Source of the DNA: Bacteroidota bacterium
GTDB lineage: Bacteria > Bacteroidota > Rhodothermia > Rhodothermales > UBA10348
Assembly (NCBI GenBank): GCA_004356265.1
Contig: SMXK01000046.1
Span: 1-11,060 of the forward strand
Reading direction: 5' to 3'
DNA: 11,060 bases
The notes beneath the pieces are model-generated. The model was not told the DNA's origin, searched no databases, and was given only the letters and a program-made list of their open reading frames with translations. Of the stretch, positions 1 to 6,954 are shown piece after piece (position 1 is the stretch's first letter; the number at the start of each line of letters is the position of its first letter). The translations under genes and the position numbers were made by a program.

Positions 1-936
1 ACCGGCATCGTTTTCGTGAGTGGAGACGACGCCCGGCTCAAAAAAATGGCGCGGTCCGTTTTCCGGAAAGAAATCAAAGAGTTCGAGAAGTCTGCAAAAT
101 TACTTCTTGCCTCGAGTTCGAAGCTGGACGAAACGTATCACGTTCAGGTCAAATCCCGTCCGACATCTATATTTCTGATGACAAAACAGGGGCGCAAAGC
201 GGTTCGCGTCGACGAGGCTGGCGATCAGTTCGTGTGCGGAGATGACACGTACACCCGCGAGGAATTGCTAGCACTACTGGATTCGAATCCGGAAATGTTC
301 AGCCCGAATGTTGTCTTGAGGCCGATTGTACAAGATACGATCCTTCCGACAGCGGCGTACATTGCGGGACCTGGCGAAATAGCCTATTTCGCTCAGTTTC
401 GCTCGATTTACGAATGGGCGGGTGTTCCTATGCCCATTATTTATCCTAGAGCGAGTGTTACCGTGCTCGAGCCTAAAATTCAGAAAATTCTGAATCAGCT
501 CGAGCTATCTATTCCGGATTTTGAGAACTCACTCGACAAGATGATCCAATCCAACGTGTTGGCATCCATGGATATCGATGCCGAAGCAATTTTCAGTCGC
601 GCGGCACAGCACTTGCACGATGCGATCAATACGGTTGCCCCGGCGATCGAATCTGTTGATAAGTCGCTTGTAAAAACGGCCGAAGCGACCCGGGCTAGCC
701 TGATGAAAGAATGGTACAGATTACGCGACCGGGTTATCAAGGCAGAAAAACGCAGGCACGATCAGACTCACGATAAAATGCGCCGGACGCAGGCCAATTT
801 ATTCCCGTCGGGCGGATTGCAGGAACGGCTGATCTCCCCCTTATATTTCGCGAATAAATACGGGCTCGATTTTGTGACACGGCTGTTGCACGAAATCCAG
901 CTCGATACCACCGAGCATCAGGTCATCCTGCTCTGA
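1..936 (+). CDS. bshC: Bacillithiol biosynthesis cysteine-adding enzyme BshC (5' end outside window)
   Basis: BshC is the putative ligase that adds cysteine to glucosaminyl-malate in the last step of bacillithiol synthesis, in the cytosol. The reading frame is open from base 1, so the GTG at 16 is internal and about 220-230 N-terminal residues of the usual ~540 are missing. The visible 311 residues carry the family's conserved block starting RPIVQDTILPTAAYIAGPGE (from about base 319), then FAQFRSIYEWAGVPMPIIYPRAS. A long helical coiled-coil stretch follows (about bases 460-800), and the typical C-terminus has LFPSGGLQER, SPLYFANKYG and EHQVILL before the TGA. leuS follows after 59 bases, and bshB1, the preceding pathway enzyme, lies beyond leuS. 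The family is recognised with high confidence from these motifs; the ligase activity is family knowledge and is itself only putative in the literature. Confidence 0.92.
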   Translation, partial: TGIVFVSGDDARLKKMARSVFRKEIKEFEKSAKLLLASSSKLDETYHVQVKSRPTSIFLMTKQGRKAVRVDEAGDQFVCGDDTYTREELLALLDSNPEMFSPNVVLRPIVQDTILPTAAYIAGPGEIAYFAQFRSIYEWAGVPMPIIYPRASVTVLEPKIQKILNQLELSIPDFENSLDKMIQSNVLASMDIDAEAIFSRAAQHLHDAINTVAPAIESVDKSLVKTAEATRASLMKEWYRLRDRVIKAEKRRHDQTHDKMRRTQANLFPSGGLQERLISPLYFANKYGLDFVTRLLHEIQLDTTEHQVILL

Positions 937-995
937 CGCCCGAGGGTGTAGACGCCATTCTTCCTGACAAAGACAGATCTGACTGATCTATTCCA

Positions 996-3701
996 ATGTC
1001 TGAGTACCCGTTTAAATCAATTGAAGCCAGGTGGCAGGAATTCTGGCAGAAAAACAAGACATTCCGTACTCCGGAAAAACCGGATATGTCGCGGCCGAAG
1101 TATTACGTGCTGGATATGTTTCCGTATCCCAGTGGTGTCGGGTTGCATGTGGGGCATCCACTGGGCTACATCGCAACAGATATTCTAGCCCGATACAAAC
1201 GAATGAAAGGTTTCAACGTGTTACACCCCATGGGTTTTGACGCGTTCGGACTACCAGCAGAACAGTTTGCGGTTGAGCACGGTGTGCACCCTCGTGTGAC
1301 TACTGAGACCAACATTGCGAACATGCTCAGGCAGTTGAAAGCGATCGGGTTGAGCTACGACTGGGACCGGGTGTTAGCTACGACGGATGAAGACTATTAC
1401 AGATGGACACAGTGGATTTTTGTTCAATTGTACAACAGTTATTATGACGCGGAGGAAGAAACTGCCCGCCCCATCGCCGAATTGATCTCCCGACTCGAAG
1501 GGTCAGACTCCGAGTTTGCAGCGATGTCACCCAAAGAAAAAGATAATGTCCTGGCTGGATATCGATTGGCCTATATCGCTGAAGTCCCCGTAAACTGGTG
1601 TCCGGGACTTGGAACGGTTCTGGCGAATGAGGAAGTCACCAATGAGGGTAAAAGTGAACGGGGCAATTACCCTGTCTATAAACGTGGCCTCCGACAGTGG
1701 ATGCTCAGGATTACTGCGTACGCAGATCGGCTCGAGCGGGATCTGGAAGACGTTGACTGGCCCGAGTCTGTTAAAATTATGCAGCGCAATTGGGTCGGGC
1801 GAAGCGAAGGTGCCCACGTAGATTTTCGCGTGCCTGAAAGCGATGACATCATCCGTGTCTTCACAACGCGGCCCGACACCTTGTTTGGCGCGACCTATAT
1901 GGTGCTGGCGCCGGAACACCCGTTGGTAGACATTCTCACGACAACCGGGCAGCAGGAGGCCATTAGCGCATACCAGGCCAAAGTAGCCGGCCGGTCTGAT
2001 CGGGAGAGAATGATAGATGCCAAGGAAAAAACAGGGGTATTCACCGGTGGATACGCGGTAAATCCCGCAAACGGAGAACGGATTCCGATATGGATTGCTG
2101 ATTACGTGTTGATGGGATATGGCACGGGAGCCATCATGGCTGTACCGGGTCAAGACAATCGCGACTGGGAGTTTGCTGAAGTATTCAATTTGCCGATTAT
2201 CCGGACCGTCCAGCCGTCAGAAGGGTACGATGGAAAGGCATTCACCGGCAACGGACCGGCGATCAATTCGGGTTTTTTGAACGGCCTGGAGATTGACGAA
2301 GCCAAGTCAACCATGATCTCATGGCTCGAGAATCAGAAGAAAGGAGAAGGCACCGTTACGTACCGGCTTCGGGATTGGCTCTTCAGCCGCCAGAGATACT
2401 GGGGTGAACCTTTTCCTGTGTTACACGGTGAAGACGGTATTATCGAGACGGTCGCGGAATCCGAATTGCCTGTAACACTCCCGCCGATGGAAGATTTTCG
2501 GCCCGAGTCCTCAGACGATCCGGATGCCCCGCCTCGACCGCCTCTGAGCCGCGCGCCTGAATCATGGAGAATCATCAGTATTGACGGAAAAACGTTCGAA
2601 CGTGAGTTAAATACCATGCCGCAATGGGCCGGCTCCTGCTGGTACTACCTGCGATTCATCGATAACAAGAATGACCAGTGTCTTGTTGATCCGGACCTGG
2701 AAAAATATTGGATGTCCGGTGGCGGCGTTGATCTTTATATAGGTGGTGTTGAGCACGCGGTCCTGCACCTGCTGTATGCAAGATTCTGGCACAAAGTCTT
2801 GTTCGATCTTGGGTATGTATCAACCAGGGAACCGTTCGGCCGGTTGTTCAATCAGGGGTACATCCAGGCCTACGCATACCGTGATTCGCGAGGAATCGCG
2901 GTGGACGCCAGCGCCGTCGTTGACCAGGATGGACGGCCCGCCGTAGAGGTCCAGGACCACAAAAACAGAATCTACTTTTATGAGGGCGCCGAGGTTACCC
3001 AGGAGTACGGGAAAATGGGCAAGAGCCTCAAAAACGCTGTCGGACCGGACGAAATCAACGAGCGTTACGGGTGTGATACCCTTCGATTGTACGAAATGTA
3101 TCTCGGACCCCTCGACGCCTCCAAGCCCTGGAATACGAGGGACATCGTAGGAGTTAACCGATTCTTGCGTCGTGTTTGGAGAAATTTTGTGCACGAAGAA
3201 AACGACACCTCGCTTGTTGCCGATATCGAGGCGTCTCCGGAGTTGATGGGTGCGTTACACAAAACTATCGATCGTGTCTCCTCGGACATGGAGCGAATGA
3301 GTTTTAATACGGCGATTGCGGCATTGATCGAATTCACATCGAAACTGGTTGGCGAAGATCGTATTCCCCGCACAATCGCAGAACCGTTCTTGTTACTTCT
3401 GGCTCCTTTGGCACCTCACATGGCGGAAGAGTTGTGGTCCCGAATCGGAAACAAGGAAAGCCTCGCGTATGCCCCGTGGCCGGTTGCCGATCCAATCCTG
3501 TTGCAATCTGATGAGATCAAGATTGCAGTCCAGGTTAACGGTAAAGTTCGGGCCAGCATTCAGGTACCGGTTGATGCTCCGAAAGAAGATGTTTTTGTAC
3601 TGGCAAGAGCCAATCCTGATGTGGATCGGCATATCTCAGGGAAAACTTCCGTACGAGATATTTACGTTCCCGGGCGGATCGTAAACCTTGTGGTGCGCTA
3701 A
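996..3701 (+). CDS. leuS: Leucyl-tRNA synthetase
   Basis: Class I aminoacyl-tRNA synthetase that charges tRNA-Leu in the cytosol; 901 residues, a normal to slightly long length. The HIGH motif is HVGH at residues 51-54. The CP1 editing domain has the threonine-rich TTRPDT at 290-295 and the conserved aspartate of the QDNRD segment at D390, so post-transfer editing should be intact. The tRNA-pocket motif WAGSCWYYLRF is present. The KMSKS loop reads KMGKS (673-677), followed by SLKNAVGPDEI. The anticodon-binding helical domain and a C-terminal domain (NGKVRASIQVP) complete the protein. The KMGKS form, the segment LANEEVTNEGKSERGNYPV and the insertion near residues 150-185 resemble the LeuRS type I associate with Actinobacteria rather than that of Bacteroides. 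No Shine-Dalgarno site precedes the ATG; the start is chosen because the protein begins SEYPFKSIEARWQ, typical of the family N-terminus. Confidence 0.98.
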   Translation: MSEYPFKSIEARWQEFWQKNKTFRTPEKPDMSRPKYYVLDMFPYPSGVGLHVGHPLGYIATDILARYKRMKGFNVLHPMGFDAFGLPAEQFAVEHGVHPRVTTETNIANMLRQLKAIGLSYDWDRVLATTDEDYYRWTQWIFVQLYNSYYDAEEETARPIAELISRLEGSDSEFAAMSPKEKDNVLAGYRLAYIAEVPVNWCPGLGTVLANEEVTNEGKSERGNYPVYKRGLRQWMLRITAYADRLERDLEDVDWPESVKIMQRNWVGRSEGAHVDFRVPESDDIIRVFTTRPDTLFGATYMVLAPEHPLVDILTTTGQQEAISAYQAKVAGRSDRERMIDAKEKTGVFTGGYAVNPANGERIPIWIADYVLMGYGTGAIMAVPGQDNRDWEFAEVFNLPIIRTVQPSEGYDGKAFTGNGPAINSGFLNGLEIDEAKSTMISWLENQKKGEGTVTYRLRDWLFSRQRYWGEPFPVLHGEDGIIETVAESELPVTLPPMEDFRPESSDDPDAPPRPPLSRAPESWRIISIDGKTFERELNTMPQWAGSCWYYLRFIDNKNDQCLVDPDLEKYWMSGGGVDLYIGGVEHAVLHLLYARFWHKVLFDLGYVSTREPFGRLFNQGYIQAYAYRDSRGIAVDASAVVDQDGRPAVEVQDHKNRIYFYEGAEVTQEYGKMGKSLKNAVGPDEINERYGCDTLRLYEMYLGPLDASKPWNTRDIVGVNRFLRRVWRNFVHEENDTSLVADIEASPELMGALHKTIDRVSSDMERMSFNTAIAALIEFTSKLVGEDRIPRTIAEPFLLLLAPLAPHMAEELWSRIGNKESLAYAPWPVADPILLQSDEIKIAVQVNGKVRASIQVPVDAPKEDVFVLARANPDVDRHISGKTSVRDIYVPGRIVNLVVR

Positions 3702-3750
3702 TGCGTAACGGCAAGACATAGGACGCTCTTCTCACAATCAGATTGATACC

Positions 3751-4512
3751 ATGACCGCCCGCGCATCTGCCAGACAACTCGATGTGATAGCCTTTGGCGC
3801 CCATCCGGACGATGTTGAAATATTTGCCGGGGGAATCGTCTGCACAATGACCGCGGCCGGTTATAAAGTCGGGGTTGTGGACTTGACTGCAGGAGAATTA
3901 GGGACCCGGGGATCAAAAAAAGTGCGAAGGATGGAAGCGGCTGCGGCCGCAAAAATAATGGGCATTTCTGTCAGGGAGAATCTGGAATTGCCAGATGGCA
4001 ATATTGAGCGAACCGTGCCCAACCGAAATGTTGTTGTGCGTGTGCTCCGGACGTTCAGACCAGAAATCATTCTTATTCCTGCTCCGGACTGTCGTCATCC
4101 CGATCATCCAGATGCAGCACAACTGATTACAGACGCTGTTTTTCATGCTGGCTTGTCAAAAGTCGGTGTCCGGAGTCTCGATGGTGTGGACCTGGAGCCA
4201 TTCCGGCCTGATCATGTGCTGCATTACATGCAGTCCATCCCGTTCGAGCCCAGCATTGTTGTTGATGTGTCTGCCACATGGGAGCAGCGCATGCAGGCGA
4301 TAAACGCATACGGATCACAGGTACACAACCCAGACTACGACGCTGACAACAACGAGCCGAAAACATTCGTTTCAGATCCTGGATTTATCAAATGGATCGA
4401 AGCAAGAGCCAGAGCATTCGGGTACAGAATCGGAGCCGAATACGGCGAGCCGTTACTTTACCGGCACGGCCCGATCGGAACGGCTGATCTCGTCAGGATG
4501 CTTCGGAGTTAA
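3751..4512 (+). CDS. bshB1: Bacillithiol biosynthesis deacetylase BshB1 (PIG-L/LmbE family)
   Basis: Zinc-dependent deacetylase that removes the acetyl group from GlcNAc-malate, giving the glucosaminyl-malate used by BshC. The 253-residue length is normal. The N-terminal AHPDDVE (residues 17-23) supplies the zinc ligands H18 and D21 and the catalytic base D20. The segment DLTAGELGTRGS (44-55) is characteristic of the BshB1 subgroup, and RHPDH (115-119) gives the third zinc ligand H119 with H116 nearby. The C-terminal half contains YGSQVHNP (187-194), a further subgroup feature. The gene starts 49 bases after leuS and is probably in the same transcript as bshC and leuS. The start at 3751 leaves ten residues before the first beta-strand; no ribosome binding site is evident. 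A related PIG-L enzyme with another amide substrate is the alternative, but the nearby bshC makes BshB1 much more likely. Confidence 0.93.
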   Translation: MTARASARQLDVIAFGAHPDDVEIFAGGIVCTMTAAGYKVGVVDLTAGELGTRGSKKVRRMEAAAAAKIMGISVRENLELPDGNIERTVPNRNVVVRVLRTFRPEIILIPAPDCRHPDHPDAAQLITDAVFHAGLSKVGVRSLDGVDLEPFRPDHVLHYMQSIPFEPSIVVDVSATWEQRMQAINAYGSQVHNPDYDADNNEPKTFVSDPGFIKWIEARARAFGYRIGAEYGEPLLYRHGPIGTADLVRMLRS

Positions 4513-4515
4513 CAA

Positions 4516-5961
4516 TTATTCCTGTTGCCCGACAAAAGCGTATTCGACGAACTCGGCTATCGATTTGAACGGTTCTCCATTTTTCGCCACAATCGCGGCG
4601 ATCTTCGAAAGAAGTTGTTCACCGCGCTGCGGGGCTTGAGCTGTTAATTGATCACGCAGCTGCCGGAAAAACTCGTCGGTATCATCCTCTGAAGCATGTG
4701 CCAACAGTACGGTTACTTGTTCGCCTTCCATATCGGCGAGCATATCGTCATGAGGGCGAAGAATATCGTGAACTACGTCGAGTATAAACTCGAAACCAAT
4801 TGCCCGGTTTTCAGCGTCCGCATCGTCTTCCCCCTCCTTTTCAAGTCGCAGCGCGAGAAGGACAAATGTGTCACCGAGCTCCTTCGCGCTTGCTGCAGCA
4901 CGTTCAATTCGATGAACAAATGCTGCCTTGTTAGTAATATCTACGTCGAGACCACTTCCAACGGGAAGGGTGAGTGGGTCGATTTGTACCGGGTCCATAG
5001 TTTCTCGTGTAACGGGTATTGCTGAGGGTTCAGCGATGTCGAGCAGATCATCAATAACGGATTCAACCTCTGAGTTTTCTTCTGAAGTTGATGGTAACGG
5101 CTTTGTTACCTCTGGCGAAATCACCAGCGGCGTGTGCAAAAATCCACTCGGCGAATCCTTTGCGCTCGACGAAGCTGGATCATCGCTTTTCAGGACAATG
5201 CCTTTTTTATCACTGTATTTGTCGCGGCGAATTTGCGGCGTTTCGGATCGCGGAATCGTTGAAACAATATCTTCCAGGTCCCAGTGTTCGAACGTGAAAC
5301 GTTTGATGTGCCCGAATACCGGAATCAGCGTTAACGTCCGGCGGGTGGATCCAGGGTCCGCCTTATTCCTTTCAATGTGGATACATCCCGTCACATGCTG
5401 CATCATGAAATCGATGACACGTTGTGAGTGATCGTTCGCTGGCTCCGGCATGGCCATAATCAGCGTAGCACCCAACGAGTCCGTCTCTTCCAGAAATCGA
5501 ACATATTCTATCCTGAATCTTTCGAATGAGCGAAAGGCAACAAACGGCATGAAATCATTTATGACAATGCGCTCGGGGCGATACGTCTTGAAAGGCGAAA
5601 TCAGATTGTGAAGAGCCTGCGCAACGCCGTCGTCGCCAAGATCTCTAAGTTTGATCTGCGGTGGAATCCGGACGAGATGGAGGTTGCCTAACTCCAATAC
5701 TTCCTCAAGATCAATACCGAGTGAGCCGGACTGAATAACGAGCTCTGAATACCGGTCGGAAGAAATCAAAATGGTCTGCTCACCGAGAGCATTTCCAGCC
5801 GCTGCAAACAAGAGAGTCAGTAGGCTTCTACCGGCAGCTGCCTCACCGTAATACAAATATGCACCGCCACGGTAGACTCCTCCCCAGGAGGAATCTACTG
5901 CTTCAACCCCAGAGGAGTGGAGCGGTAAATATCGATTTTTAATACTTTCTTGTGGGTCCAT
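4516..5961 (-). CDS. KaiC/RecA-fold protein fused to a degenerate GGDEF-like domain, probably non-catalytic
   Basis: No named gene is recognised. Numbering here counts from a TTG at 5973; I prefer the ATG at 5961 (residue 5), giving 481 residues. Residues 12-235 resemble single-domain KaiC/RAD55-like proteins: HSSGVEAVDSSWGGVYRGG, then a Walker A-like GEAAAGRS (43-50) in which the lysine is arginine, and a Walker B-like RIVINDF (135-141). The paired glutamates usual in KaiC after the third strand are replaced by SSDRYSE (71-77). Residues 240-335 are a polar Ser/Pro/Glu-rich linker. Residues 340-480 follow a GGDEF-type pattern (GLDVDITNKAAFVHRIERA, later DMLADMEGEQVTVLLA), but the signature is EGEQV (416-420). 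Both domains therefore look catalytically inactive, suggesting a regulatory or scaffolding role. It ends three bases from the stop of convergent bshB1. The fold calls rest on pattern reading and the GGDEF relation is the less certain. Confidence 0.72.
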   Translation of the reverse strand: MDPQESIKNRYLPLHSSGVEAVDSSWGGVYRGGAYLYYGEAAAGRSLLTLLFAAAGNALGEQTILISSDRYSELVIQSGSLGIDLEEVLELGNLHLVRIPPQIKLRDLGDDGVAQALHNLISPFKTYRPERIVINDFMPFVAFRSFERFRIEYVRFLEETDSLGATLIMAMPEPANDHSQRVIDFMMQHVTGCIHIERNKADPGSTRRTLTLIPVFGHIKRFTFEHWDLEDIVSTIPRSETPQIRRDKYSDKKGIVLKSDDPASSSAKDSPSGFLHTPLVISPEVTKPLPSTSEENSEVESVIDDLLDIAEPSAIPVTRETMDPVQIDPLTLPVGSGLDVDITNKAAFVHRIERAAASAKELGDTFVLLALRLEKEGEDDADAENRAIGFEFILDVVHDILRPHDDMLADMEGEQVTVLLAHASEDDTDEFFRQLRDQLTAQAPQRGEQLLSKIAAIVAKNGEPFKSIAEFVEYAFVGQQE

Positions 5962-6104
5962 CAGTGAGGGCAATCAGGGATCTGTTGAGGGATACTAAAT
6001 TTGATGTCAAATGCCGTGCCGAATCTTGATATTCACTCCTGATATTGAAGTTGATACGAACAAGCTTCCTTTTATTGCGAAATTTATTGATTCCACGCTG
6101 ATAC

Positions 6105-6120
6105 GGTCTTATTCAAGACC
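6105..6120 (-). terminator. Short perfect hairpin downstream of the anti-sigma-like gene (possible terminator)
   Basis: GGTCTT and AAGACC form a perfect 6-base stem with a 4-base loop, starting 10 bases past the stop codon of the minus-strand gene at 6130-6840. There is no T-run after it on the minus strand, so it is a weak candidate for an intrinsic terminator. It could equally stabilise an mRNA end or arise by chance. Confidence 0.3.
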
Positions 6121-6129
6121 AGAGAATAA

Positions 6130-6840
6130 TCACAACGCGTACCGATTCGAGACAAGCTTAATTGCCGTCGAACTGCGAATGACGTTGCCACCGGTGTCAA
6201 GCGCCATCACCCAGATAGATAACACACCCGGATGGGCATCCCGATAGGTGTATGCGAGTGCTTGCAAATCTGATAGTGACGTCTTGTTGGTCGTAGCCAG
6301 GTTCACGATACTGTTGTCTTCTGGATTGTAAACCACGACGGCGTAGTTGGAGGCAGCCGCGACAGCGGGCCATGTAATAGTTTTCTCCGCGGCGTCCAGT
6401 GTGGGCACCCACATGGCGGCAAGCGCGGCGGCAATAGTCAATTGAGGAGTCGACTCCAACATCTTAGGGAACAGGCTCCAGATTAATAAACCGACCACTA
6501 TAACGAAGATCGGAATGGTGGCAATTCCAATCTGCATGCGCAAAAATAAATTGTCGGAAAACGAATGTTTGGCGACAACAATGGGTGTTCGGGGTTTGCT
6601 ACCCGGCTCGCTCATGAGTGTTGTCTTCACAGGCCCGTCAGACAACCGCGACGACGACGACGTGCGCGCGCCGTCCAAAGCGTGGCTCGCAAGACCAAGC
6701 AGATCGCGCGCATCGCTGTTACCCAGCAGATACAATTCAATCTCCTGTCGGATCTCTTTGGGGAGACCATCGGACAAATAGGCAGCAAGTAGAAACTCAT
6801 CTACTTCCTCTGGTGGCGATATGTACTGTATGTCGGTCAC
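6130..6840 (-). CDS. Anti-sigma-factor-like single-pass membrane protein without zinc motif
   Basis: No named gene is recognised. The 236-residue protein has three parts. Residues 10-56 (EEVDEFLLAAYLSDGLPKEI, then EIELYLLGNSDARDLLGLAS) match the pattern of anti-sigma N-terminal helices: acidic start, AYLxDGLxxE, ExxLxxxxxARxLL. The HxxxCxxC zinc motif of classical ZAS domains is absent. Residues about 60-100 form a polar linker, and residues about 103-123 a strongly hydrophobic transmembrane segment. Residues 150-232, probably periplasmic, look like a beta-sandwich of fibronectin type III or similar (ITWPAVAAASNYAVVVYN, then WVMALDTGGNVIRSS). The start is a GTG, the first plausible start in this frame, with an AAAGAAAGG stretch directly before it. 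No ECF sigma gene lies beside it; the upstream neighbour is the divergent aldehyde dehydrogenase. The coding call is firm; the anti-sigma role is an inference from architecture. Confidence 0.62.
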   Translation of the reverse strand: MTDIQYISPPEEVDEFLLAAYLSDGLPKEIRQEIELYLLGNSDARDLLGLASHALDGARTSSSSRLSDGPVKTTLMSEPGSKPRTPIVVAKHSFSDNLFLRMQIGIATIPIFVIVVGLLIWSLFPKMLESTPQLTIAAALAAMWVPTLDAAEKTITWPAVAAASNYAVVVYNPEDNSIVNLATTNKTSLSDLQALAYTYRDAHPGVLSIWVMALDTGGNVIRSSTAIKLVSNRYAL

Positions 6841-6954
6841 ACCTTTCTTTGTAGTACGGCAAATTCTTTCAAATTCGCCTGTTTGAGAGCAGTTTCTTAT
6901 TGCGCGCCACGTCGCGATAATGCATATTCGAATCGAACCATCAGATGTGGAAAA
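6841..6954. promoter_or_regulatory. Divergent intergenic region between anti-sigma-like gene and aldehyde dehydrogenase
   Basis: These 114 bases must hold the promoters of both divergent genes. For the plus strand a -10-like GATAAT lies at 6916-6921, with only a poor -35 about 17 bases upstream. An 8-base palindrome ATTCGAAT lies at 6926-6933, followed by TCGAA, and could be an operator. None of these elements is strong enough to call alone. Confidence 0.4.

Noticed and set aside
478..495. Inverted repeat ATTCAG-AAAATT-CTGAAT
   Set aside because: It lies inside the bshC coding frame with normal codons, so it is most likely chance.
937..995. T-box or other leader control of leuS, prompted by the AGATC/GATCT inverted repeat at 975-989
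   Set aside because: The 59-base gap is far too short for a T-box and the 5-base stem is trivial.
1527..2153. 208-residue open frame on the minus strand
   Set aside because: It is antisense to the leuS editing domain; the composition is that of a shadow frame and no family pattern is visible.
6011..6247. 78-residue plus-strand frame in the gap between the two minus-strand genes
   Set aside because: Its second half overlaps the anti-sigma-like gene antisense, it has no ribosome binding site and no recognisable motif.
6883..6954. Upstream TTG start adding 24 residues to the aldehyde dehydrogenase
   Set aside because: The extra residues (Cys/Arg-rich, no helix pattern) do not look like an N-terminal targeting peptide, and the ATG at 6955 gives a normal N-terminus with a GGAAAA stretch before it.
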